A DNA stretch of 24,981 nt from the NCBI GenBank assembly GCA_003164305.1, contig PLSZ01000569.1, forward strand, positions 1-24,981. Reading direction: 5' to 3'. Within the stretch, counting starts at the first letter, position 1; every line of letters starts with the position of its first letter. The translations under genes were made by a program, and so were the position numbers. Below are positions 7,624 through 15,384 of this stretch, in pieces. Source of the stretch: Acetobacteraceae bacterium (GTDB taxonomy: Bacteria; Pseudomonadota; Alphaproteobacteria; Acetobacterales; Acetobacteraceae). The notes beneath the pieces are model-generated. The model was not told the DNA's origin, did no database searches, and saw only the letters and a program-made list of their open reading frames with translations.

Positions 7624-8762
7624 AAGTCGGTACCGCCATCAGTATCCTCGCGCAAACCGGTCGTCCCGACAGCGAACTTTACAATGAGCATCTGTCGATG
7701 GGCGATCTGGCCGAACCGTTGGGGTTCGACTCGCTGTTCGCGCTGGAGCATCATTTCACCGGTTATTCGATGTCTCCGGCGCCGTTGCAGTTGTTGAGTT
7801 ATTACGCGGGCCGCACGCGGAAAATCACGCTCGGGACCTGCGTCATCGTGTTGCCCTGGCATGATCCGATCCGCGTCGCGGAGCAAATCGCGCTGCTGGA
7901 TATTCTCAGCGGTGGACGCACTCTGATGGGGTTCGGGCGCGGCGCCGCGACGGCGGAGTACGAAGGGTTCCGGATCCCGATGGGCGAGGCGCGCGGGCGG
8001 TTTCTGGAGTCGGCGCAATTGATCATCAAGGCGCTGACGCACGACACGTTCGAGTGGGACGGCGAATTTTTCCAAATCCCCCGCACATCGATCCGGCCGC
8101 GGCCCATTTCGCACCCGGAACGGCGGTTCCATGCTTCGGCGGTCAGTCCGGAGTCGGCGGAACTGATGGCGAAGCTTGGCTTCGGCATGTTGATCGTGAT
8201 GCAGAACGAATGGCCGAAGGCGGCGGAGGACGTGCATAAGTACCGCGCCATCACGCGGAGTGTCGGGCACACGCCGAAACCGCCGATCATCCTGACCAAC
8301 GTGGCGTGCGCTCCGACACGGGAGGAGGCGAAGGGATGGGCCACGCGATATCTCGGGGAGAAATGGGATTCGATCGATAACCACTACCATTTCTCGGACG
8401 GGCATCTGGCGGCGGTGAAGGGGTATGAGTCGTACGGAAAGCTGGCGAAGACGTATACCAAGATGAAGGATCCGGGGTTCCGGTCGAAGGCCACGGATTT
8501 TTACGTCAGCATCCAGATCGCCGGTTCGCCCGACGATTGCATCCAGCAGATCGCCGAGTTGCGGCGCCTGACCGGCATGGATCACCTGGTCACCGAGTTC
8601 TCGTACGGTTCGATGCCGCATCATCTGGCGGAGCGGAACATGCGGCTGTTCGCCGATCAGGTGCTGCCGGTGCTGCAACGGGACGCGGCGTTTCAGGGGA
8701 TTGTCGATCCGGCGCCGCTGGCGGTCGAGGGGCAGCACGAGAGGTTGTTCGCTCCGGCGTGA
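7620..8762 (+). CDS. LLM class flavin-dependent oxidoreductase (luciferase-like monooxygenase)
   Basis: 380 aa. The ATG at 7620 overlaps the preceding stop; the frame is open upstream but antisense coverage there is meaningless. The bacterial luciferase-like TIM barrel is shown by the N-terminal strand (MKVGTAISI), LEHHFTGYSMSP, the KITLGTCVIVLPWHDPIRVAEQIALLD block, and SGGRTLMGFGRGAA, which in this superfamily lines the flavin site. A late block (IAGSPDDCIQQIAELRRLTGMDHLVTEF) is also typical. These enzymes use reduced FMN supplied by a separate reductase, F420 use being less likely in this lineage, to oxygenate a carbonyl, aromatic or sulfur substrate. No flavin reductase gene is in the window. 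Translational coupling to the LigB-like gene argues for consecutive steps in one pathway. Confidence 0.9.
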   Translation: MKVGTAISILAQTGRPDSELYNEHLSMGDLAEPLGFDSLFALEHHFTGYSMSPAPLQLLSYYAGRTRKITLGTCVIVLPWHDPIRVAEQIALLDILSGGRTLMGFGRGAATAEYEGFRIPMGEARGRFLESAQLIIKALTHDTFEWDGEFFQIPRTSIRPRPISHPERRFHASAVSPESAELMAKLGFGMLIVMQNEWPKAAEDVHKYRAITRSVGHTPKPPIILTNVACAPTREEAKGWATRYLGEKWDSIDNHYHFSDGHLAAVKGYESYGKLAKTYTKMKDPGFRSKATDFYVSIQIAGSPDDCIQQIAELRRLTGMDHLVTEFSYGSMPHHLAERNMRLFADQVLPVLQRDAAFQGIVDPAPLAVEGQHERLFAPA

Positions 8763-8783
8763 GGGCCCGATCGAACATCGACA

Positions 8784-8798
8784 CGATTGAAACAATCG
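8784..8798 (+). terminator. Short hairpin after the LLM gene
   Basis: CGATTG and CAATCG (6-bp arms, 3-nt loop) lie 22 bp past the LLM stop. No T tract follows, so termination here would have to be weak. The rest of 8763-8966 shows no gene or repeat that I can support. Confidence 0.25.
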
Positions 8799-8966
8799 GC
8801 GAACCGAGCCCTGCCTGCGTGTCCGATCGTCAGTCGCCGGCGCACCGCGAGCAGCAGTTCGGTTCAACCTCTCGGTGCGTCAGGCCCGATGATTTCCGAT
8901 GCCCGACGTTGGCACGGCGCGAGATCCATCGGACACGCGGTGTGCCAAACCATCGCGTCGCCTCAC

Positions 8967-9341
8967 TCAGTAATAGTGCCGTGGCGACGTTATAGCGCCA
9001 ACAGCCCAGATGATACCACCGGTCACACCTGCCACGATCAGCGCTGGCAGTGCCGCGGCCGCGTTCGCGTGGTTGGGAGCGATCAGGAAAATAAGACGCG
9101 GGGCCGCCCATCCAAGGACCGGAGCAATGATAACGATCGCCCAATCAGCGCCCAAACGGGACAGCGACAGTTCAATTGGCAACAGGATCAAACAAAGAAA
9201 AATCAGCAGTGGCACCGCTCCGGCCATGACCGCGACAGCAAGGGCGAATATGAATTCAAGGAAACCAGAGGGTCCAAAATACGCGGTCAGGACAAGTATC
9301 CCCACGATTTCCGCGACGACAATTCGTACGATGAACCTCAT
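8967..9341 (-). CDS. Small four-helix membrane protein, unknown function
   Basis: 124 aa with about four hydrophobic segments: residues 4-21, 28-53 (long, perhaps two short helices), 66-86 and 95-115. There are few charged residues outside the ends and no motif that I recognise. The ATG lies 21 bp after the stop of yggS on the same strand, so it may be the last gene of that transcript, although no clear ribosome site is visible. Its codons are less GC-biased than those of its neighbours, which fits either a membrane protein or a recent arrival. The strong hydrophobic pattern supports a real gene. Confidence 0.65.
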   Translation of the reverse strand: MRFIVRIVVAEIVGILVLTAYFGPSGFLEFIFALAVAVMAGAVPLLIFLCLILLPIELSLSRLGADWAIVIIAPVLGWAAPRLIFLIAPNHANAAAALPALIVAGVTGGIIWAVGAITSPRHYY

Positions 9342-9362
9342 TTGCCATGCACAGCCGGAACC

Positions 9363-10037
9363 CTACCCTCGCCCGCCAAAAATCGCCGTCCCTACCCGCA
9401 CCAGCGTCGCGCCACATTCTATCGCGATTTCGTAGTCGGCGGACATGCCCATCGATACGACCGCCAAACCATGCCGCGCGGCGCGGTCCGCCAGCCATGT
9501 GAAATGCGGCCGCGGGTCCTCGCCGTGCGGCGGGATGCACATCAGGCCGGTCAGACCGGCGCCGAAACGTCCCTTGCAGTCGGCGATGAAGGCATCGGCA
9601 TCGTCGCGCGGAATGCCGGACTTTTGCGTCTCGCCGCCGGTATTGACCTCGATCAGCAACGATGGCCGGCAGCCTTCCTTCTCCATCGCGGCCGCGAGCG
9701 CGTCGGCCAGGCGGGGACGGTCCAACGTCTCGATCACATCGGCGATGCGCACGGCGTCGCGCGCCTTGTTGGTTTGCAGGCCGCCGATCAGGTGCAGGCT
9801 GAACCGATGCTCCGCGCGGAGGGCGGGAAACTTCTCGGCCGCTTCCTGCACACGGTTTTCGCCGAACACGGTCTGACCGGCGGCCAACGCGGCTCGCACG
9901 GCGTCGACCGGTTTGGTCTTGGACACGGCAACGAGCGTCACGTCCTCCGGCTCGCGGCCGGCCCGGATGGCGGCGGCGGCGATGCGCTCCCGCACCACGT
10001 GCAAATTCTCGGCGATGATTAGGTCCAGGGTGATCAT
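9363..10037 (-). CDS. yggS: YggS family pyridoxal 5'-phosphate homeostasis protein
   Basis: 224 aa, full length for the family. It has the PLP-binding K40 in LVAVSKTKP, FGENRVQEAAEKFP, LHLIGGLQTNKAR (family HFIGxLQxNK), LLIEVNTGGETQKSG, and the C-terminal SMGMSADYEIAIECGATLVRVGTAIFG that grips the phosphate. The protein is a single-domain TIM barrel without known catalysis that binds PLP and keeps vitamin B6 and amino-acid pools balanced. The start ATG overlaps the stop of the 68-aa gene upstream (ATGA), so the two are probably co-translated. Confidence 0.97.
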   Translation of the reverse strand: MITLDLIIAENLHVVRERIAAAAIRAGREPEDVTLVAVSKTKPVDAVRAALAAGQTVFGENRVQEAAEKFPALRAEHRFSLHLIGGLQTNKARDAVRIADVIETLDRPRLADALAAAMEKEGCRPSLLIEVNTGGETQKSGIPRDDADAFIADCKGRFGAGLTGLMCIPPHGEDPRPHFTWLADRAARHGLAVVSMGMSADYEIAIECGATLVRVGTAIFGGRG

Positions 10038-10240
10038 GAGCCGTGTCTCTCCGCGATCGCGGTTGCCAGTTCCTCGCCTTCCAACACCGTCTGGCGGCCG
10101 AAGGTGATACGGACCGCGCGCCAGGCCGGGTCGGAGGCGTCCTCAAGCGCGGAGGCCAGGTCGGGCTCCATCAGCATGCCTTCGGTGCCGTCGGCGGCTT
10201 CCCGGTGCAACAGGTAGCAAATCGGCTCGGAACAGGCCAT
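10034..10240 (-). CDS. Conserved-looking 68-aa protein upstream of yggS
   Basis: The ATG at 10240 is preceded by AAAGGA at a spacing of about 8 nt, and the stop overlaps the yggS start. The protein begins MACSEPICYLLHREAADG and is acidic, with no membrane segment and no cysteine cluster. The frame could be extended to 10375 but the ribosome site supports the shorter form. Overlap with yggS and the coding-like composition argue that it is real; its function is unknown, and a small protein co-expressed with PLP homeostasis is all that context gives. Confidence 0.65.
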   Translation of the reverse strand: MACSEPICYLLHREAADGTEGMLMEPDLASALEDASDPAWRAVRITFGRQTVLEGEELATAIAERHGS

Positions 10241-10499
10241 CGCGAGGGTCCTTTCGGGCGGCGTGGTGATCGCTTTGTGGCGGGCGGGCGGGCGATGATG
10301 TCGCGCGGCCCCGGTGAGGTCGATCCCAACCAACCATACCAGCCGGGACCGTGCGGCGGGAGATGGCCGGGTCATCCACGCCGGTTAGCTGGGAGAAAGG
10401 CGTGGCAACCCTCTATCATTCGTCATGGTCTCGACTGGACCATCGGCGAGAACACGCGGGTGAGAGCGAGTTTGGGGGGAGCGATAGCCCGGTCGAGCC

Positions 10500-10698
10500 C
10501 CATGGGCATCAAGTTAAGCGCCAGACGTGCTCGAAATTACCCCCGCCGTCCTGATCGGGCTCGACCCGAGCATCTGTGGACGCGCCCCGAGGGTCGAAAA
10601 TCGCCCACGAGTGTGATGCGAGCGATCCTCGGCTCAGGGCCGAGGATGACGATAAAGTGAAGATCGTTCTCTGTCCGGCGCTTAACCTGATGGCCATG
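10500..10698. mobile_element. MITE-like element, 199 bp, 26-bp inverted ends, 9-10 bp target duplication
   Basis: 10501-10526, starting CATGGGCATCAAGTTAAG, matches the reverse complement of 10673-10698 at 23 of 26 positions. GGTCGAGCC flanks it directly at 10491-10499 and 10700-10708; including the preceding C makes 10 bp. There is no transposase frame inside, so it would need an enzyme supplied from elsewhere. The interior carries paired-palindrome copy B. The target length and the GTTAAG near the ends recall IS4-type elements, but that family link is only from memory and unsure. The rest of 10241-10755 contains no gene that I can support. Confidence 0.8.
10547..10651. repeat. Paired-palindrome repeat, copy B, carried inside the MITE-like element
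   Basis: It has GGGCTCGACCC in the left palindrome and ATCCTCGG / CCGAGGAT in the right, ending GATGACG. The layout matches the copy in lldG, including a shared GACGCGCC after the left palindrome. The left palindrome has drifted (CTGATCGGG against CCCGAGCAT), so this is an older copy than those at 20464-20570 and 23009-23112. Confidence 0.8.
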
Positions 10699-10755
10699 CG
10701 GTCGAGCCGGGCTACGACGACTGATCGATGCGTGGTGGCCGCCGGCTCGCCGGTA

Positions 10756-11079
10756 TCATTCGCCTCCGTGTAACGGAATCACCTGCGACAGATCGGGTAC
10801 GGTCAGCGCGTGCGTGGCATCCGCCGCCGGGTCGTGCAATGAGCGGGTGACGACCGCGCCAGGATCGGCGCAGGCGGGTGATGGAGGAATAGCGGTCACG
10901 GAGCTGACCAGCGGCCCAGAGGGCGGCCTGCCAGCCGGGTTGAGCGGCATCGCCCGCGGCGGATCGCACGGCGCGGGAGGATCTGCCCAGGCCGGCGCCG
11001 GCGAACCAACCGCCAAAAGCGGCAAACCGACCGCCAACAGCATGGGCGCCGTCGGGAACAGGCATCTCCTGGGCCGCAC
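10756..11079 (-). CDS. Small secreted protein downstream of hpnN
   Basis: 107 aa from GTG at 11079, with GGGAGGGA about 4 nt upstream, 17 bp after the hpnN stop. A signal peptide is clear: Arg-rich start (RPRR), hydrophobic core (APMLLAVGLPLLAVG), and an AWA-DP cleavage site near residue 32. The mature part is about 75 residues, Pro-rich, with Cys near 38 and 70 that could pair. No family is recognised. Its position suggests co-expression with the hopanoid transporter. Confidence 0.65.
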   Translation of the reverse strand: MRPRRCLFPTAPMLLAVGLPLLAVGSPAPAWADPPAPCDPPRAMPLNPAGRPPSGPLVSSVTAIPPSPACADPGAVVTRSLHDPAADATHALTVPDLSQVIPLHGGE

Positions 11080-11096
11080 GCGTCCCTCCCCTTTGC

Positions 11097-13688
11097 TTAT
11101 GCTCCGCGCATCGATGGCCCCAAGGCGGCCAGCACCGACGGTACGAAGATCAGGCTGGCGACCAGCGTGCACCCCAGGCTGATCAGAAGCAACACGCCCA
11201 TGCTCGCGGTGCCGGGATGGCCGGACAGCGCCAGGGAGCCGAACGCGGTGCCGGTGGTCAGCGCCGAGAACAGCACGGCGCGCGCGGTGGCGGAGGCCAG
11301 CGGCGCGACGCGGCCGGCGCGCCAGTTCATGATGAAATAGACGTTGAAGGACACGCCGACGCCCAGCAGCAGCGGCAAAGCGATGATGTTGGCGAAGTTC
11401 AGCGGCAGCCCGGCCAGGACCGCGACCAGCAAGGTCAACAGCGCCGACAGCACCAGCGGCGCGACCACCAGGATGACGTCGATCGGACGGCGCAGGATCA
11501 GGAACAGGATGACCAGGATCGCCAGCAGCGCGCTGATCGCGGCGGTCCGGAACGCGCTGACGATGGTCGCGCTGGTGGCGGCGATGGTGACGGCGGAGCC
11601 TCCCGCGGTCGGTGCCAGGCGGGTCACCGCCTCGGTGAACGCCGTCATGCCCTGAGTGCCGAGCACGTTGGCTTTCGGCAGCACCTGCAGGCGGGCGCGG
11701 CCGTCCGGCAGCAGCCAGTCGCGGCGGATTTCGGTCGGGATGTCGGCCCGCGAAACCTTGGTGGCGCTGAGCGCCAGGCGCAGATGATCCAGTTGCAACG
11801 GCAGGAACCGGGTCAGCGCGCCGTTGGCGGCCATCGCCACGTCGTCGGGGGCATTGCGCAACGCGCGCAGATCGACGGCGATCAGGGCGAGCGGATGATC
11901 CTTGGGCAGTTTCGCCAGCGCCGGATCGATTTGCGACAGCGCCACGCCGGCGGCCAGCCGCACCTGATCGGCGGTGATCGGCGCGACCGGCGGGGAGGCA
12001 TTCAACGTCGGCTCCAGGATCGTGCGCGCGTCGGCGATCACCGCCAGTTTCTTGTCCTGATCTTTCGGCACGAAGCTGTCGATGTCGCGGACCGACGCCA
12101 CGGTCGGCAGTTGTTTCAGTTGCTCGGCCAGCAGGTCGGCCGCCTGGATGTTCGACTGCACGATGTCGATCGTGTAAGGGTCGGTGACCGGATCGTTGAT
12201 CAGGTCGCGCAGCGTGCGCATCGCCTCGGTGTTGGGGTTCTTGGTGTGCAGCGGGTCGGAATCGAACGTCAGCCTGGGCGACACGGCCAGCGCGAGCGCC
12301 ACCAGCGCGACGAACACCGCCAGCAGCCAGCGGTGATTGGCCTGGATCCAGGGGTCCAGCGGCAAAGCCCAGACGAAGCCGACTTCCTCGGCCTCGGCGC
12401 GCGGATTGAAGACGGTGATCGCGGCGGGCAGGAACGTCAACGTGCAGACGAAGGCGATCAACATGCCGGCGCCGGCGATCAGGCCGAGTTCCGCGACGCC
12501 GGAAAACGCCGTCGGCACGAACGCCAGGAAACCCGACGCCGTGGCCAGCGCGGCGCAGAGAATTTGCACGCCGGCGCGCGCTCCGGTCAGTTGCAACCCG
12601 CGTCTGGCGTCGCCGGCGAGGTGGCGATACTCGCGATAGCGGACCGAGAACTGGATGGCGAAATCGACCGCGATGCCGACGAACATGACGCCGAAGCCGA
12701 CCGAGACAAGGTTCAGCGTGCCCACCGCCACGGCGGCGAACAGCACCGTCAGGATCAGGCCAAGAGCGAGCGTCATCAGGATGGGGACGATCAGCCGCCA
12801 GGTGCGCACCGCCAGCCACAGCCACAGCGTGATCAACACCACGCTGCCGATCAGCCCCACCACGGCGCCCTGAGCGACCGTCGCGAATTCCTCGTCCGCC
12901 AGCGCGACCTGGCCGGTGACGCGCACGCGGGCGTCGCCGGATTTCACGAATTCCAACTGGCTGATGTCGTGGCGGAGCACGGCGGTCGCCTCGCCGCCGG
13001 GTTCCAGGGCGCCGAAATTCTGCCGCGGCTGGATCAGCACGAAGCGGTATTGCCCAGAGAGGTCGGACAGACCGGCGCCGAGCAGCTTTTGCCAGGACAG
13101 CGGACGCGGCTTGCCGGAGACGGCGTCGGCCAGCACCTCGTGGAACGCGCGGATCGGCTCCAGGTACGGGGTCAGATCGGTCCCCGCCTTGGTCACCCCC
13201 ACGCCGAGCAGCGCCAGCGCCGAGAACAGACCGCGCGCGGTCGGATCGGCCACCAGTTGCCCGAGGAACGGCTGCGCGTCGATCGTCCGGTCCATGATCG
13301 CCGTGAGTTGCGGCAGATCGAGGAACAGCAGGCCGTTCTTCTCGAAATACGGCGAATTGTCGGGACGGCGGACGGAGAGGAAATGTGCATGATCCTCGCC
13401 CACCGCCTCGGCGAGGGCGGCGGCGGTGGCGTCCGCCATTTCCGGCTCTTTGGCGTCGATCACCGCGACCAGCAGATCGCGGAACTGCGGGAAATCCTTG
13501 TTCAGCTCGATCGCGTTGCGCCGCCACGGCAAGGTGTCGGAGAACATCTTGTCGGTATCGGTGGTGACGCCCAGACGCGTGGCCGCCACGGCGCACGCGA
13601 GGGCCGCCAGCACCAATCCGGCGAACAGGACGAGGAAAGCATGGCGGCGGCTGGCATCGACCAGGCCGGCAAGCAGGCGATTCAGCAT
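11097..13688 (-). CDS. hpnN: Hopanoid transporter HpnN (MMPL/RND family)
   Basis: 863 aa, the size expected for HpnN. The RND/MMPL layout is clear: TM1 near residues 18-37; a large periplasmic loop to about 270 (starts TRLGVTTDTDKMFSDTLPWRR); a block of five or six helices at about 275-440 (GVMFVGIAVDFAIQFSVRYRE); TM7 near 455-475; a second periplasmic loop (FDSDPLHTKNPNTEAMRTL); and five C-terminal helices (about 715-860, GLPLNFANIIALPLLLGVGVSFNVYFIMNWR). HpnN moves hopanoids from the inner to the outer membrane, as shown in Rhodopseudomonas palustris. No other hpn gene is in the window, so it lies apart from the main hopanoid cluster or at its edge. The opposite strand has an equally long open frame that is a shadow. 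Confidence 0.95.
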   Translation of the reverse strand: MLNRLLAGLVDASRRHAFLVLFAGLVLAALACAVAATRLGVTTDTDKMFSDTLPWRRNAIELNKDFPQFRDLLVAVIDAKEPEMADATAAALAEAVGEDHAHFLSVRRPDNSPYFEKNGLLFLDLPQLTAIMDRTIDAQPFLGQLVADPTARGLFSALALLGVGVTKAGTDLTPYLEPIRAFHEVLADAVSGKPRPLSWQKLLGAGLSDLSGQYRFVLIQPRQNFGALEPGGEATAVLRHDISQLEFVKSGDARVRVTGQVALADEEFATVAQGAVVGLIGSVVLITLWLWLAVRTWRLIVPILMTLALGLILTVLFAAVAVGTLNLVSVGFGVMFVGIAVDFAIQFSVRYREYRHLAGDARRGLQLTGARAGVQILCAALATASGFLAFVPTAFSGVAELGLIAGAGMLIAFVCTLTFLPAAITVFNPRAEAEEVGFVWALPLDPWIQANHRWLLAVFVALVALALAVSPRLTFDSDPLHTKNPNTEAMRTLRDLINDPVTDPYTIDIVQSNIQAADLLAEQLKQLPTVASVRDIDSFVPKDQDKKLAVIADARTILEPTLNASPPVAPITADQVRLAAGVALSQIDPALAKLPKDHPLALIAVDLRALRNAPDDVAMAANGALTRFLPLQLDHLRLALSATKVSRADIPTEIRRDWLLPDGRARLQVLPKANVLGTQGMTAFTEAVTRLAPTAGGSAVTIAATSATIVSAFRTAAISALLAILVILFLILRRPIDVILVVAPLVLSALLTLLVAVLAGLPLNFANIIALPLLLGVGVSFNVYFIMNWRAGRVAPLASATARAVLFSALTTGTAFGSLALSGHPGTASMGVLLLISLGCTLVASLIFVPSVLAALGPSMRGA

Positions 13689-13771
13689 AGGGCTACGGCG
13701 ACTCGAACAGGGAGGGCACCTGATAGTCGGTTGGTTTCGCCGGGTCCATCTGGGATCGGCGGCGGCTGGCG

Positions 13772-14461
13772 TTATCCAGCCATGATCAGCTGGGCAAGCC
13801 GCTCGGGCTCGGTCAGCATCGGGTAATGGCCGGTATCCAGTTCATGCCAGCTCGCCTTCAATGTCTCCTGGGCGCGACGCTGATGGGCGACCGGCGGGTT
13901 GACGCTCTGCCGGCACCAGATCACCGACGCGTCCCAGGATTGCCGCCAGAAGCTGTCGAGTTTGACCGGCGATTGCATGGCGGCGATCGGGTGCGGGGTG
14001 ACGCGTTCCAACGCCCACGACTTCATGGGCTCGGACAGGGAGATGAACATGCGGTTGGCGGCGTCCTCGCGGGACGGCCCGGTGCCGATGTCCGTCGTGA
14101 CGGCGGTGGGGCGTTTGACGTGATCGGAGACCGCCTCGCCATTGAACAGCGCCAACGCGTCGGCGAGGACGACGCGGCCGATGCGCGGACGGGCGAGCTC
14201 CGCCACGCGGCAGGCGACCATGCCGCCGCATGAGGTGCCGACGAGGACGATGTCCTTGAGGTCCTCGAAGAACAGCATTTCCGACACTTCGGCGGCCTGC
14301 GATTCGGTGTCGATGCCGGGGCGCAGCGCGTGGCGGCGTTCGCCGCAGCCGTCCAGCGTGGGGGCGAACACAATGTGGCCGGCGGCGCGGAGGCGCGGGG
14401 TCACGTACCGCCAGATCCAGCCGCCCTGATAGGCGCCGTGCAGAAGGACGTAGGTTGCCAT
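13772..14461 (-). CDS. Alpha/beta-hydrolase fold esterase
   Basis: 229 aa, with AAGGGAGAGAG before the ATG. It opens with the oxyanion block VLLHGAYQGGWIWRYV, has the nucleophile elbow GTSCGG (S77) and the late His in DTGHYPMLTEPERLAQL (H212). This arrangement is typical of the small salicylate/hydroxynitrile-lyase-like esterases. The expected acidic residue after strand 6 is not obvious (SVIWCRQSVNPP). The substrate is unknown. It lies 83 bp upstream of hpnN on the same strand and might share its transcript. Confidence 0.88.
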   Translation of the reverse strand: MATYVLLHGAYQGGWIWRYVTPRLRAAGHIVFAPTLDGCGERRHALRPGIDTESQAAEVSEMLFFEDLKDIVLVGTSCGGMVACRVAELARPRIGRVVLADALALFNGEAVSDHVKRPTAVTTDIGTGPSREDAANRMFISLSEPMKSWALERVTPHPIAAMQSPVKLDSFWRQSWDASVIWCRQSVNPPVAHQRRAQETLKASWHELDTGHYPMLTEPERLAQLIMAG

Positions 14462-14567
14462 GGTGTCTCTCTCCCTTCGCGGTCGTGGGGCCGCTGGTTG
14501 TGCGGGGGAGCATAGACGGAGTGGTGGCGGTTGCCGAGATCGGCGGGTGAATTCCCTGCTGAGCAGG

Positions 14568-14861
14568 TCAATCGAGAGGGATGTCCCGGGTCTCGCGAGG
14601 TGTGACGCACCCGCAAGATCAACACCTCACCCGCCGCTTCGTCGATGGTGTAAAACACGATGTTTGGATAGCGCACGATTGGCAATTCGCGGATGTCAGG
14701 TACCTCGCTTGCCCGGGCGCCATAGGAAACATGGCGAGACGCTCAATCGACTGTTTGATGGAGCGGGCGACGCGGCGAGCGGCGCGTGGATGATGGATCG
14801 CGATGCAGGAAAATATTTCGTCGAGCTGTGTCGGGGCCGTCGGGCGGTAGCGGATTTTCAA
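14568..14861 (-). pseudogene. RelE/ParE-type toxin, broken by frameshift
   Basis: From a TTG at 14861 the frame reads KIRYRPTAPTQLDEIF and continues through SIKQSIERLAMFPMAP, the usual N-terminal half of a ParE toxin. Near 14723 it goes out of frame and stops at 14619. In another frame the natural continuation is plain: ASEVPDIRELPIVRYPNIVFYTID, then EVLILRVRHTSRD. Adding one G after ATG at about 14723 (ATG-GGC-GCC instead of ATG-GCG-CCC) would rejoin them. A further 7-bp excess near 14583-14589 seems to separate HTSRD from IPLD and a stop at 14568. A partner antitoxin lies just upstream. A sequencing error could explain one shift, hardly both. Confidence 0.78.
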
Positions 14862-14874
14862 CGCCGAAGCGTCG

Positions 14875-15114
14875 TCATAGCCTGTGCCTCGCGAACATCG
14901 CGGTGACCTCATCGTCCGTGGCCAGTTCGCCGCGATAGGCGGCGGCGAGTTCCGCTTCGAGTTCGATGCGTTCCCCGTTGGTGAGGCTGCTCCGCGGGCC
15001 CGTCAGGGCCTGAACGCGCTCCATCAACTCAACGGCCAGGAGGTCTTGCTGATCCGGCGTCATCGCGCGCACGGTGTCGAGGGCTTGTTCCAGGCGTTTG
15101 GTGATCTGGTTCAT
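14875..15114 (-). CDS. Antitoxin of a ParDE/RelBE-like addiction module
   Basis: 79 aa; ATG at 15114 with GGAAGG 6 nt upstream. It is short, helical and acidic (MNQITKRLEQALDTVRAMTPDQQDLL, then LTNGERIELEAELAAAYRGELATDDEV), the pattern of alphaproteobacterial addiction-module antitoxins whose C-terminal half wraps the toxin. The stop lies 13 bp before the likely toxin start. Because the toxin is broken, this antitoxin would be an orphan, which may still act as an autoregulator or neutralise related toxins. Upstream 15115-15384 holds no gene that I can support. Confidence 0.75.
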   Translation of the reverse strand: MNQITKRLEQALDTVRAMTPDQQDLLAVELMERVQALTGPRSSLTNGERIELEAELAAAYRGELATDDEVTAMFARHRL

Positions 15115-15384
15115 GCGGGACCTTCCACCGATGACGCCAGCATAGGCCGCTCTTACCCGATAGCGCGATGTGTCAGTGCCGCCGCCGGGCTTCTCAGGAG
15201 GCCTCCCCGCCGGGTCCATCAGTCTTCCCGGGTTCAAATCCACGGGTCTCGAAGCAGATCACGGCGGATAACGGCCGGCGGCTCCGCGGTCCTCAACCGG
15301 ACAGCCGCCAACGCGATCCTTGGAATGCACGAAGCAACGGCAATCGCGCCCCGGACTCCTTCCGGTGTGTCAGGATGGCGGACC

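Larger units (their letters stand above)
10421..10719. repeat. Paired-palindrome repeat, copy A, split by the 199-bp element
   Basis: The left palindrome is CGTC followed by ATGGTC / GACCAT arms at 10424-10442. The right palindrome is broken. If 10500-10698 and one copy of the flanking duplication are removed, the joined sequence has perfect 8-bp arms, TAGCCCGG and CCGGGCTA, with loop TCGAG. The restored copy is about 90 bp and ends in ACGACG, close to the GATGACG end of the other copies. So this older copy was intact before the mobile element landed in its right hairpin. Confidence 0.75.

Noticed and set aside
8763..8966. Looked for a paired-palindrome repeat copy in this gap
   Set aside because: Only a 6-bp hairpin at 8784-8798 was found; none of the element's terminal sequences is present.
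9256..10146. A 296-codon minus-strand frame across yggS
   Set aside because: It is a shifted reading of yggS with no domain; the yggS frame has all family motifs.
11217..13826. A long plus-strand open frame of 869 codons antisense to hpnN, and a 946-codon minus frame ending at 10756
   Set aside because: Both are GC-rich shadows: their products are Arg/Gly/Gln/His-rich without domains, while the hpnN frame has full RND structure. Only the last 107 codons of the minus frame, with their own ribosome site and signal peptide, are kept as a gene.
15230..15241. GGGTTCAAATCC, like the T-loop of a tRNA
   Set aside because: The flanking bases do not form a 5-bp T stem or an acceptor stem, and no CCA end or anticodon arm is found, so neither a tRNA nor an att site is supported.
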